NCBI RefSeq assembly: GCF_043497005.1 | Contig: NZ_JBIEKE010000001.1 | Location: 620,001-684,000 of the forward strand | Reading direction: 5' to 3' | Origin: Halobacillus_A sp043497005 | GTDB taxonomy: Bacteria; Bacillota; Bacilli; Bacillales; Halobacillaceae | DNA length: 64,000 bases | Part shown: positions 1 through 7,721 of the stretch, in pieces | How the letters are laid out: each line of letters begins with the position of its first letter | How positions within the stretch are numbered: position 1 is the stretch's first letter | Position numbers and translations under genes: made by a program | The notes under the pieces: generated by a model | The model's input: only the letters and a program-made list of their open reading frames with translations | Told to the model about the DNA's origin: nothing | Databases searched by the model: none

Positions 1-1
1 A

Positions 2-1750
2 AACGACTGGGACGATCTGCACGAGCGTTACAGCGGCGATACGTACACGTTTAAAGTACGGGAAAAAGATATTACGATGGACATTACGACAGAAAGTATC
101 TCTGGACTTAAAATTCCCAAGGTTGCGCTTCCGAACTATCACGACTGGGGAGATCGTTTATTGTGGCTGATGCAGGAAAACGTTCCCGGAGCTTTTCCAT
201 TTACGACAGGTGTTTTTCCATTCAAACGAAAGGGAGAGGATCCGAAGCGTCAGTTTGCTGGCGAAGGAACGCCTGAACGCACGAACCGTCGATTCCACTA
301 TTTGTCTGAAGGTGATGACGCCAAACGTTTAAGTACGGCTTTTGACTCGGTAACGCTTTATGGTGAAGATCCTGATGAACGACCGGATATTTACGGAAAA
401 GTCGGTGAAAGCGGCGTAAACATTTGTACACTGAAAGATATGAAAAAACTGTATTCAGGCTTCGATCTCGTGGACCCGACCACGTCCGTTTCCATGACGA
501 TTAACGGGCCGGCTCCCATTATTTTAGCCATGTTTTTCAATACAGCGATCGACCAGCAGTTAAACAAATTTAAAGATGACAATGGTCGTGAACCAAATGA
601 AGAAGAAGCGGTTCAAATTAAAGAAGACACCATTAAAGTAGTCCGGGGAACGGTGCAGGCGGATATTTTAAAAGAAGATCAGGGACAGAATACGTGTATT
701 TTCTCCACTGAATTTGCTTTGCGCATGATGGGGGATATTCAGCAGTATTTTATCGATCATGAAGTGCGTAACTATTATTCCGTTTCGATTTCCGGCTACC
801 ACATTGCCGAAGCCGGTGCGAATCCGATCACCCAGCTGGCCTTCACGCTTGCAAATGGCTTTACGTATGTGGAATATTATTTAAGCCGCGGAATGGACAT
901 TAATAAGTTCGCGCCAAACTTGTCCTTTTTCTTCTCCAATGGGCTGGATCCGGAGTATACTGTGCTTGGACGCGTAGCACGCCGTATTTGGGCCATCGTT
1001 ATGAAAGATAAATACGGAGCGAATGAGCGAAGCCAGAAGCTGAAATACCACATTCAGACATCAGGGCGTTCTCTGCATGCCCAGGAAATTGATTTTAATG
1101 ACATTCGTACGACACTACAGGCCCTTATCGCGATTCAGGATAATTGTAATTCCCTTCATACCAATTCTTACGATGAGGCGATCACTACGCCGACGCAGGA
1201 GTCGGTGCGACGTGCGATGGCGATTCAGATGATCATTAGTAAAGAATTCGGATTAACGAAAAACGAGAACTCTTTGCAAGGGTCCTATATTATTCGTGAG
1301 CTGACAGATCTTGTGGAAGAAGCTGTCCTGCAGGAATTCGAACGTATCAACGATCGCGGCGGCGTATTAGGCGCGATGGAGCGCCAGTACCAGCGCGGAA
1401 AAATCCAAGAGGAATCTTTATATTACGAAGGTAAGAAGCATTCAGGAGAACTGCCGATTATCGGAGTCAATACGTACTTGAATCCAAACCCGCCATCGGA
1501 AGAGGAAATCGACTCTATGGAGCTTGCCCGCGCTTCTAAAGAAGAGAAAGAGCACCAAATCACAGAGCTGCGCAGTTTCCAGCGAACGAATGAAACAGAG
1601 GCCGACGCTGCTCTGAAACGACTGCAGCAAGTCGCTAGCGGCGGAGGAAATATTTTTGCTGAATTAATGGAAACGGTAAAAGTCGCCAGCCTCGGCCAAA
1701 TTACGAATGCGTTGTATGAAGTAGGCGGTCAATACCGCCGCAATATGTAA
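2..1750 (+). CDS. icmF: Fused isobutyryl-CoA mutase IcmF, 3' part (5' end outside window)
   Basis: Adenosylcobalamin-dependent carbon-skeleton mutase that interconverts isobutyryl-CoA and butyryl-CoA. The open frame runs in from the left edge, so the Met at 77 is internal. About 582 residues are visible, all from the C-terminal mutase substrate-binding barrel; the N-terminal B12-binding and GTPase (chaperone) domains of the fused family (usually about 1,050-1,100 residues) would lie upstream. The conserved block SISGYHIAEAGA (near nt 790-825), followed by the long TIM-barrel region and GRSLHAQEIDFND, is typical. Lying upstream of rpoE-pyrG matches other Bacillaceae, where icmF follows acyl-CoA dehydrogenase genes. 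It could be a plain methylmalonyl-CoA mutase large subunit, but the C-terminal sequence looks like IcmF. Confidence 0.85.
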   Translation, partial: NDWDDLHERYSGDTYTFKVREKDITMDITTESISGLKIPKVALPNYHDWGDRLLWLMQENVPGAFPFTTGVFPFKRKGEDPKRQFAGEGTPERTNRRFHYLSEGDDAKRLSTAFDSVTLYGEDPDERPDIYGKVGESGVNICTLKDMKKLYSGFDLVDPTTSVSMTINGPAPIILAMFFNTAIDQQLNKFKDDNGREPNEEEAVQIKEDTIKVVRGTVQADILKEDQGQNTCIFSTEFALRMMGDIQQYFIDHEVRNYYSVSISGYHIAEAGANPITQLAFTLANGFTYVEYYLSRGMDINKFAPNLSFFFSNGLDPEYTVLGRVARRIWAIVMKDKYGANERSQKLKYHIQTSGRSLHAQEIDFNDIRTTLQALIAIQDNCNSLHTNSYDEAITTPTQESVRRAMAIQMIISKEFGLTKNENSLQGSYIIRELTDLVEEAVLQEFERINDRGGVLGAMERQYQRGKIQEESLYYEGKKHSGELPIIGVNTYLNPNPPSEEEIDSMELARASKEEKEHQITELRSFQRTNETEADAALKRLQQVASGGGNIFAELMETVKVASLGQITNALYEVGGQYRRNM

Positions 1751-1834
1751 GCTTTGCCACGCTTTACTTTATGGGCAGCGTCAGCTTATAGAGATGATCA
1801 TATGGTAGTTTCCTTCATTTTTGTCTGAAGAAAA

Positions 1835-1949
1835 GGAACAGGAAAAAGCGCCGCTTTCCGCGGGGCAAGACGGAAAGTCTCCTCGGTCTGCGACCTCCGG
1901 GGCCACTCCTGTCTGCTCGTCCCGCAGGAGTCGGCACTTTTTCCGTTCC
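1835..1949 (-). repeat. Structured palindromic repeat, arm A, copy 1
   Basis: About 115 bp with imperfect terminal inverted repeats (GGAAC.GGAAAAAG...GCCG at both ends when read inward). Read on the minus strand its core (GACTCCTGCGGGA, then CCCCGGAGG, then CCGCGGAAAG) matches the element at 2060-2183 on the plus strand, so the two are head-to-head relatives. A second copy lies at 24382-24481. From memory, similar GC-rich cores are frequent between genes in Bacillaceae; this is unverified. Confidence 0.75.
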
Positions 1950-2059
1950 TTTTACCAAATAGACTTTTGTGAACTAAGGTAGAATGGATGCCCTCCTATA
2001 AACCCTCTTTCTTATAAGGGCACAGCTTTAGTAAGTGTTTTTAGTGATCAATTATCGTT

Positions 2060-2183
2060 AAAGGGTTTTAGGAAACGGCGAGACTTTTATGGGAAATACG
2101 AATAAGGTGTGACCCCGGAAGGCGTAAGCCTGAGGAGGCACACCAATCGCCTATGAAAAGGGAGTCGTTTCCTAAAACCCTTT
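2060..2183 (+). repeat. Structured palindromic repeat, arm B, copy 1
   Basis: A perfect 17-bp terminal inverted repeat (2060-2076 with 2167-2183) encloses a second stem (GGTGTG at 2106 with CACACC near 2142) capped by AGGC-GTAA-GCCT. The same nested architecture recurs at 24541-24667, with paired substitutions that keep the stems. Confidence 0.8.
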
Positions 2184-2304
2184 ATTCTACCTAATAAACC
2201 TGTTACTTCTTCTGTTACAAAGGAGGGAGGACCTTTCCACTCCTGGCGGAAAGAAAAAAGCTTGGGAATTCACTTCCTTTCCAAAGATAGAGCGAAATAG
2301 ATGT

Positions 2305-2337
2305 AAAAAACGAGCCTCCAAAGGAAGCTCGTTTTTT
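2305..2337 (-). terminator. Terminator of the small membrane protein gene (bidirectional)
   Basis: An 11-bp A/T-flanked stem (AAAAAACGAGC with GCTCGTTTTTT) with T-runs in both directions sits just past the stop codon of the minus-strand gene. Confidence 0.85.
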
Positions 2338-2340
2338 CTA

Positions 2341-2664
2341 TTAATGCCCGCCGCCGACGGAATCATCATCGTGTGCTTGATTAATATCTACCATATACGG
2401 TTGTTTCTGCCCGTACCACTCATAAGTGACTTCGTAATCTTCATCTTCTTCAAGAACCATCCATAGGCTCTCGTCTTCAACGACAATCTCTTCGCCGTCG
2501 ATCGTCACATAGTACCCGTTATCATCGTGGCTTTTCTCTTCAAGTGTCGCCTCGGTTAAATGTTCTTCATAAATATAACCAAAACTCATGTAAAGCCAAA
2601 TACAAACAGCAATGATTAGAATGATGGTAGCAATCCAATTAAAAGGGTGTGCTTTATTAAGCAT
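2341..2664 (-). CDS. Small membrane-anchored hypothetical protein
   Basis: A 107-residue protein with one N-terminal membrane segment (about residues 9-29, rich in Ile/Leu/Trp) and an acidic extracytoplasmic or cytoplasmic tail ending in DDDSVGGGH. I chose Met at 2664 because a strong ribosome binding site (AAAGGAGAG) lies about 8 nt upstream; the longer reading from 2688 would place that site inside the gene. It is transcribed against its neighbours icmF and rpoE and has its own terminator at 2305-2337. I do not recognise the family. The acidic tail fits a salt-adapted proteome but says nothing about role. Confidence 0.7.
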   Translation of the reverse strand: MLNKAHPFNWIATIILIIAVCIWLYMSFGYIYEEHLTEATLEEKSHDDNGYYVTIDGEEIVVEDESLWMVLEEDEDYEVTYEWYGQKQPYMVDINQAHDDDSVGGGH

Positions 2665-2855
2665 GATTTGACTCTCCTTTATGCGCATCCTTGCTATTAT
2701 TTTACGCTAAAATTGTACCACCACCAAATAAGATCGTCTATTCCATATAGAAAGATTGATTTTTGTTAAAGCTAACCATATAATGAGGGGTATGATTATA
2801 TGTCATTCGTATGCCTGTACGCTTGCATTTGAATGATTAAAGGAGTGCTAGGATC

Positions 2856-3395
2856 GTGACGATTAAAGAATTAAGCAAAGAGCAGATTGAAGAAATTTCC
2901 ATGATTAGACTGGCTACGATCATTTTAGAGGATGAAAGAGAAGCGAAAGACTTTAATGATATTTTTGAACAAATCGCTAATCTTAAAAACTTCAGTGAAT
3001 CTCAGAAGGAACAATATATTGCGCAATTCTATACGGATTTAAACCTGGATGGCAGTTTTATGACCATAGGTACAAACCGCTGGGGATTAAAAAACTGGTA
3101 CCCAGTTGAACAACTGGAAGAAGAAATCGCCGCTCTGCCGCAGAAGCGTAAGAAGAAAAAGAAAAAGAAGAAGCCTTCCAAACTGCTTGAGGACGAGGTT
3201 GGTGTAGAAGGTTACGATGATGAAGAAGAAAGCGAACTGGATGAGATTGAATTGACAGATGAAGATCTTGATCTTGACGACGATAGTGCTTTTGAAGGTG
3301 ACTATGATGAAGATGATCTCGACGAAGAGGAAGAAGAGGTCGTTCAAAATGATGTCAGCTTCATTGGTGATGAAGACGAGGAAGATGAATCCTAA
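2856..3395 (+). CDS. rpoE: RNA polymerase delta subunit
   Basis: Delta is a Gram-positive RNA polymerase subunit that speeds enzyme recycling and lowers non-specific binding. The N-terminal HARE-HTH domain (about residues 1-90, with FMTIGTNRWGLKNWYP) is followed by a Lys-rich block (residues 96-107) and then a very acidic disordered tail, the family hallmark. The length of 179 residues is normal. The start codon is GTG at 2856, preceded by AAAGGAGTG. It lies directly upstream of pyrG as in B. subtilis, but pyrG has its own promoter and attenuator between the genes. Confidence 0.95.
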   Translation: MTIKELSKEQIEEISMIRLATIILEDEREAKDFNDIFEQIANLKNFSESQKEQYIAQFYTDLNLDGSFMTIGTNRWGLKNWYPVEQLEEEIAALPQKRKKKKKKKKPSKLLEDEVGVEGYDDEEESELDEIELTDEDLDLDDDSAFEGDYDEDDLDEEEEEVVQNDVSFIGDEDEEDES

Positions 3396-3397
3396 GG

Positions 3398-3436
3398 TTG
3401 ACTTTCAAATGCCGAATGAGTATTATTTTATTTGGG
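3398..3436 (+). promoter_or_regulatory. pyrG promoter and G-run start site
   Basis: TTGACT (3398-3403), a 17-bp spacer, then TATTAT (3421-3426). Seven bases further, transcription would start in GGGCTC (3434). A GGGC start is what reiterative-transcription control of pyrG needs. The -35 box directly follows the rpoE stop codon. Confidence 0.8.
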
Positions 3437-3490
3437 CTCTTTAATTTTTTGAACGTTAATAACGCTCCCCTTTCGTGGGGAGCGTTTTTT
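3434..3490 (+). terminator. pyrG leader with CTP-sensitive attenuator
   Basis: The leader starts GGGCTC and reaches a strong hairpin (AACGCTCCCC-TTTCGT-GGGGAGCGTT, 3461-3486) ending in a T-run. In B. subtilis pyrG, low CTP causes repeated G addition at the 5' end and the poly-G tract pairs with the C/T-rich 5' arm, blocking termination. Both parts, the GGGC start and the CTCCCC arm, are present. It would also terminate rpoE read-through. Confidence 0.8.
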
Positions 3491-3577
3491 GTTTTTCTCT
3501 GACACATACTATAGGTATGTCTTTTTCAATAGATCGAAAAGCCAACCAAATGAAATCAATAGAAAGAGGGATACTCC

Positions 3578-5179
3578 ATGGCAACTAAATATATTTTCGT
3601 AACAGGCGGCGTAGTCTCGTCTTTAGGAAAAGGGATCACAGCAGCATCGCTGGGTCGCTTGCTAAAAAACCGAGGTCTTAAAGTAACGATTCAAAAGTTC
3701 GACCCATACATTAACGTCGACCCAGGGACGATGAGTCCCTATCAACACGGTGAAGTTTTCGTAACGGATGATGGGGCGGAAACGGACTTGGATTTAGGTC
3801 ACTACGAGCGTTTTATTGATATTAATTTAAATAAATTCAGTAACGTGACAACAGGGAAAGTCTATTCCAATGTGATTAAGAAAGAACGCCGCGGGGACTA
3901 CCTTGGCGGCACGGTTCAAGTTATTCCTCATATTACCAATGAAATCAAAGACCGCGTATTCCGTGCAGGGCATGAGACGAATGCGGATGTGGTGATCACT
4001 GAAATTGGCGGCACAGTGGGGGATATTGAATCCTTGCCATTCCTGGAAGCCATCCGCCAAATTAAGAGCGACATCGGACGTGAGCACGTAATGTATTTAC
4101 ACTGTACACTTGTGCCTTATTTAAAAGCTGCAGGGGAAATGAAGACAAAACCTACACAGCACAGTGTAAAAGAGCTTCGTTCATTAGGGATTCAGCCTGA
4201 TGTTATCGTTCTGCGTACTGAGATGGAAATTTCCGAAGATATGAAAGAGAAAATAGCCCTTTTCTGCGATATTAATAAAGGAGCTGTTATTGAAGCGGGA
4301 GACGCAGATACGTTGTATGATGTGCCGCTTACGCTGCAGCAGCAAAAGCTTGATGAATTGACGTGTAACCATTTTGGCATGGAAACCGAGCCTGCGGATA
4401 TGACCGAGTGGAACAAGCTCGTCAATCGCGTAAAAAACTTACAAGATAAAGCAACCATCGGCCTTGTTGGTAAATACGTGGAACTGCCGGACGCCTATAT
4501 ATCCGTTGTAGAAGCATTGAAGCATGCGGGCTACAGCTATGATGCCGATGTTCAAATTAAATGGGTGAATTCTGAAGAAGTCACGGCTGAAAACGTTGCA
4601 GAGCATTTATCAGATGTGGATGGCATCCTTGTTCCTGGAGGATTTGGAGATCGTGCGATTGAAGGGAAAATTCAAGCGATACGTTACGCCCGTGAACAAA
4701 AAGTACCTTTCCTTGGTATTTGTCTAGGGATGCAGTTGGCAACGGTAGAGTTTGCTCGTCATGAACTCGGGCTTACAGGTGCCCACTCAGCCGAGATTAA
4801 CCCAGCTACACCTCACCCGATCATTGATCTGCTTCCAGAACAAAAAGATGTTTCTGACCTTGGTGGAACGCTGCGCCTTGGGATTTACCCTTCTCGCTTG
4901 AAGCACGGAACAAAAGCAATGGAAGCATACGGAGAGGAAGTCGTGTACGAACGCCATCGCCACCGTTTTGAGTTTAACAACCATTACCGTGAACAAATGG
5001 AAGAAAACGGATTTATTTTCTCCGGCACGAGCCCGGATGGACGACTGGTAGAGATCATCGAAGTCGAAGATCACCCATGGTTTGTTGCCAGCCAATTCCA
5101 CCCAGAATTTAAATCTCGTCCAGAACGTCCACAGCAGCTGTTCCATGGCTTTATCGGAGCTGTAATGAATACGAAGTAA
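3578..5179 (+). CDS. pyrG: CTP synthase
   Basis: Makes CTP from UTP, ATP and glutamine, the last step of de novo pyrimidine nucleotide synthesis. At 533 residues it has the standard length. The N-terminal synthetase domain opens with FVTGGVVSSLGKGI (P-loop) and contains DPYINVDPGTMSPYQHGEV. The C-terminal class I glutamine amidotransferase has the nucleophile motif GICLGMQ and the His/Glu pair in SQFHPEFKSRP. The start ATG follows AGAAAGAGGG. Expression should be set by the attenuator at 3434-3490. Strong terminator-like hairpin at 5186-5236. Confidence 0.98.
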   Translation: MATKYIFVTGGVVSSLGKGITAASLGRLLKNRGLKVTIQKFDPYINVDPGTMSPYQHGEVFVTDDGAETDLDLGHYERFIDINLNKFSNVTTGKVYSNVIKKERRGDYLGGTVQVIPHITNEIKDRVFRAGHETNADVVITEIGGTVGDIESLPFLEAIRQIKSDIGREHVMYLHCTLVPYLKAAGEMKTKPTQHSVKELRSLGIQPDVIVLRTEMEISEDMKEKIALFCDINKGAVIEAGDADTLYDVPLTLQQQKLDELTCNHFGMETEPADMTEWNKLVNRVKNLQDKATIGLVGKYVELPDAYISVVEALKHAGYSYDADVQIKWVNSEEVTAENVAEHLSDVDGILVPGGFGDRAIEGKIQAIRYAREQKVPFLGICLGMQLATVEFARHELGLTGAHSAEINPATPHPIIDLLPEQKDVSDLGGTLRLGIYPSRLKHGTKAMEAYGEEVVYERHRHRFEFNNHYREQMEENGFIFSGTSPDGRLVEIIEVEDHPWFVASQFHPEFKSRPERPQQLFHGFIGAVMNTK

Positions 5180-5185
5180 TCAAAG

Positions 5186-5236
5186 ACTGTCTTGGGAGTT
5201 CTTCCGTTTCAGGTAAGAACTTTTAAGGCAGTTTTT
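5186..5236 (+). terminator. pyrG terminator
   Basis: ACTGTCTT pairs with AAGGCAGT and an inner AGTTCTT with AAGAACT, followed by TTTTT. Confidence 0.7.
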
Positions 5237-5512
5237 GTATTTCATAAAAATAAAATGAAATGAATATTTATACTTAATTCGAGGGATTACCTCAAAATGT
5301 TACAAAATAATATTTTCTCGAATTTTGGAAGGAAAGCAAAGAATAACCAAGTTTTTAGGAGTATTTACTACTTGATCGATGAGGATTATTTTTAATCCTA
5401 TCACTTTTTTTCAAAAAATGAAGGATTACGGCAGGAGTATGTAGAAATATAGCCTAAAAGCCTTAATGAGTATAGGAGATGCATGTTTCTGTGGAAAGGT
5501 AGTGAAAAAAAG
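5237..5512. other. AT-rich spo0F upstream region
   Basis: Together with the pyrG terminator this makes a 333-base stretch without a gene. It is AT-rich and should hold the spo0F promoter. I looked for sigma-H elements (AGGA..., GAAT) and Spo0A boxes and found no confident match. Confidence 0.4.
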
Positions 5513-5884
5513 ATGGGAAACAAAGTGCTCGTAGTAGACGATCAACCAGGCATACGCCTGTTGCTTGAGGAATTGCTGAAAGGCGACGGCTATGAAATCA
5601 TCACAGCAAAAACAGGAAAGCAAGCATGTGAACAAGTTATTGAACATCATCCAGATCTTATCTTAATGGATTATAAACTACCGTTGATGAGCGGCGGAGA
5701 AGTGCTCCAGTATTTGCATGATCAAAACCTTCATCAGCCTGTGTTAATAATGACAGGGCTCTCCCCGGCTTCAATAGAAGAAGATACGGATTATTTCTTT
5801 GTAAAAGAGATAATATCAAAACCATTTGATATCCATATGATGCGTGATTTAGTAGCAAAATCCATTTCTAAAGAGAAACTATAA
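5513..5884 (+). CDS. spo0F: Sporulation phosphorelay response regulator Spo0F
   Basis: Single-domain receiver that passes phosphate from sporulation kinases to Spo0B. It has 123 residues with Asp9/Asp10, the phosphorylated Asp53 (LILMDYKLP), Thr81 and Lys103 (ISKPFDI), and no output domain. I start at Met 5513 (MGNKVLVVDD), which matches the B. subtilis length of 124; an in-frame ATG at 5483 would add ten non-conserved residues. Position between pyrG and fbaA is the conserved locus. The alpha4-beta5 segment (residues about 82-101) is markedly different from the B. subtilis sequence, and the residue after the switch Thr is Gly where Ala is usual. Confidence 0.93.
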   Translation: MGNKVLVVDDQPGIRLLLEELLKGDGYEIITAKTGKQACEQVIEHHPDLILMDYKLPLMSGGEVLQYLHDQNLHQPVLIMTGLSPASIEEDTDYFFVKEIISKPFDIHMMRDLVAKSISKEKL

Positions 5885-5924
5885 TCTTTTTTTGGCATGT
5901 AAGCGTTATCTATTTTGATTGCTG

Positions 5925-5953
5925 TTGCACCTTCTTTAGGGTATTGGTATTCT
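5925..5953 (+). promoter_or_regulatory. Probable fbaA promoter
   Basis: TTGCAC (5925-5930), 17 bp, TATTCT (5948-5953). This is about 95 bp ahead of the fbaA start. Confidence 0.5.
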
Positions 5954-6048
5954 AATACTGTACATCAGCTTACATGACATATTTTTGTTAAAAACGTACA
6001 ATGATATGTTGGTAATAGATAAGATACATTTTTAAAGGAGGATCTTTC

Positions 6049-6912
6049 ATGCCGTTAGTTTCAATGAAAGAAATGCTAGAAAAAGCTAAGGAAGAACGCT
6101 ACGGAGTAGGACAGTTTAACCTAAACAACTTAGAGTACGCTCAAGCGATTCTTCAGGCTGCTGAAGAAGAACAATCGCCAGTTATCCTTGGGGTATCTGA
6201 AGGTGCTGGACGTTATATGGGAGGATTTAACGTAGTCGTAGCCATGGTTAAATCTCTTATGGAGTCCTACGGTACGACTGTTCCTGTAGCGATTCACTTA
6301 GATCACGGTTCCAGCTTCCAGAAGTGTGCGGAAGCAATTCATGCTGGATTCACTTCTGTAATGATCGACGCATCCCACGATCCTCTAGAAGAGAACATTG
6401 CTGTAACTAAAAAAGTGGTAGAACTTGCACACATCCACGGAGTTTCTGTTGAAGCAGAACTTGGACGTGTAGGCGGGCAGGAAGATGACCTGATCGTTGA
6501 TGATGCAGAAGCAGCATACGCAATTCCATCTGAGTGTAAGCAGCTCGTTGACGAAACAAATGTTGACGTATTTGCCCCGGCACTAGGTTCTGTACACGGC
6601 CCTTACAAAGGGGAGCCGAATCTAGGATTCGACCGCATGGAAGAAATTATGGGAATTGTGGACAAGCCGCTTGTTCTTCATGGTGGAACAGGAATCCCTA
6701 CAGCTGATATTAAGAAAGCTATTTCTTTCGGTACAGCAAAAATAAACGTAAACACAGAAAACCAAATTTCTCAAGGTAAAGCTGTACGTCAAGTACTGGC
6801 TGAACAGCCTGAGCAATATGATCCACGTAAATATCTTGGACCTGGCCGCGACGCGATCAAGGAAACAGTTATTGGAAAAATGCGTGAATTTGGTTCTTCT
6901 CAAAAAGCATAA
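6049..6912 (+). CDS. fbaA: Class II fructose-1,6-bisphosphate aldolase
   Basis: Zinc-dependent glycolytic and gluconeogenic aldolase that cleaves fructose-1,6-bisphosphate to DHAP and glyceraldehyde-3-phosphate. It has 287 residues. Zinc ligands are seen in HLDHGSSF and in VHGPYKG and LHGGTGIP, with VEAELGRVGGQED in the middle. The start ATG is preceded by AAAGGAGGATC, an excellent ribosome binding site. Codon use is strongly biased, as expected of a highly expressed gene. The order spo0F-fbaA-transaldolase-murAB is conserved in Bacillus. It ends in a hairpin at 6918-6954, so the next gene may be read partly by read-through. Confidence 0.97.
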   Translation: MPLVSMKEMLEKAKEERYGVGQFNLNNLEYAQAILQAAEEEQSPVILGVSEGAGRYMGGFNVVVAMVKSLMESYGTTVPVAIHLDHGSSFQKCAEAIHAGFTSVMIDASHDPLEENIAVTKKVVELAHIHGVSVEAELGRVGGQEDDLIVDDAEAAYAIPSECKQLVDETNVDVFAPALGSVHGPYKGEPNLGFDRMEEIMGIVDKPLVLHGGTGIPTADIKKAISFGTAKINVNTENQISQGKAVRQVLAEQPEQYDPRKYLGPGRDAIKETVIGKMREFGSSQKA

Positions 6913-6917
6913 GGATC

Positions 6918-6954
6918 GAAAAGGAAGCCGTTACGATGTAGCGGTTTCCTTTTC
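6918..6954 (+). terminator. fbaA terminator
   Basis: GAAAAGGAAGCCG pairs with CGGTTTCCTTTTC (one G-T wobble), separated by a short loop. The T-run is short. Confidence 0.65.
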
Positions 6955-7010
6955 CACATGTATGAAAACGCCATCATTCGACAAAATCTAATTCAGGGAG
7001 AGGGTTAAAT

Positions 7011-7655
7011 ATGAAATTTTTCATTGATTCAGCCAATATTTCAGAGATAAAAGAAGCGAATGCACTCGGTCTTCTGGACGGAGTAACAACGAACCCAAGT
7101 TTAGTAGCTAAGGAAGGAGTATCTTTTCACGATCGACTGCGTGAAATTACAAGTGAAGTAACGGAAGGGTCGGTAAGTGCGGAAGTGATTTCACTGGACG
7201 CAGAAGGAATGCTTCAGGAAGCAAAAGAGCTCGCGGCGATCGCTCCAAACATTACGATTAAAGTGCCGATGACACTGGAAGGTTTAAAAGCTGTTAAAGC
7301 ATTAAGCGATTTAAATATTAAAACAAACGTAACGCTGATTTTCACAGCTAACCAGGCCCTTCTTGCAGCACGTGCCGGTGCCTCTTACGTCTCTCCATTC
7401 TTAGGTCGTTTGGACGATATTGGCCAAAACGGGGTGGAGCTAATTGCTCAAATTGCAGAGATATTCGACCGCCACGGGATTGAATCTGAGATCATTGCAG
7501 CATCAATCCGACACCCTATGCACCTTACAGAATCCGCATTAAATGGAGCCCATATCGCCACTGTTCCATTCAAGCTATTTGAACAAATTGTTAAGCATCC
7601 GCTCACTGATCAGGGTATTGAAAAATTCTTAAATGACTGGAATAATCAAAAGTAA
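7011..7655 (+). CDS. Transaldolase / fructose-6-phosphate aldolase family (YwjH)
   Basis: A 214-residue small (subfamily 3A-type) transaldolase. The family transfers dihydroxyacetone units in the pentose phosphate pathway or cleaves fructose-6-phosphate. Visible marks are FIDSANISEI at the N-terminus, GVTTNPSLV, the Schiff-base lysine in ITIKVPMT, TNVTLIFTANQALLAARAGASYVSPFLGRLDD, and IIAASIRHPMH. Start ATG with GGGAGAGGG upstream. It sits 98 bp after fbaA, so the pair links lower glycolysis with the pentose phosphate branch. Transaldolase and fructose-6-phosphate aldolase activities cannot be told apart from sequence alone here. Confidence 0.9.
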   Translation: MKFFIDSANISEIKEANALGLLDGVTTNPSLVAKEGVSFHDRLREITSEVTEGSVSAEVISLDAEGMLQEAKELAAIAPNITIKVPMTLEGLKAVKALSDLNIKTNVTLIFTANQALLAARAGASYVSPFLGRLDDIGQNGVELIAQIAEIFDRHGIESEIIAASIRHPMHLTESALNGAHIATVPFKLFEQIVKHPLTDQGIEKFLNDWNNQK

Positions 7656-7721
7656 CGAGTCAATTGGAAAAACATGCATACACTAAGGTCAGAATCTTTA
7701 CCTTAAAGTGAGGAGTTACTC

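Larger units (their letters stand above)
1751..2304. other. Repeat-filled intergenic region between icmF and the convergent small membrane gene
   Basis: No convincing gene. It holds an inverted pair of palindromic elements (1835-1949 and 2060-2183, listed separately). No clear factor-independent terminator directly follows icmF, so the foldback at 1835-1949 may serve as one. Confidence 0.6.

Noticed and set aside
2187..2369. 60-residue minus-strand frame after element B
   Set aside because: It overlaps the terminator and 3' end of the small membrane gene, with no start signal.
5237..5512. Sigma-H promoter and Spo0A boxes for spo0F
   Set aside because: AGGATTA and GAAT-like pieces occur but never at the right spacing.
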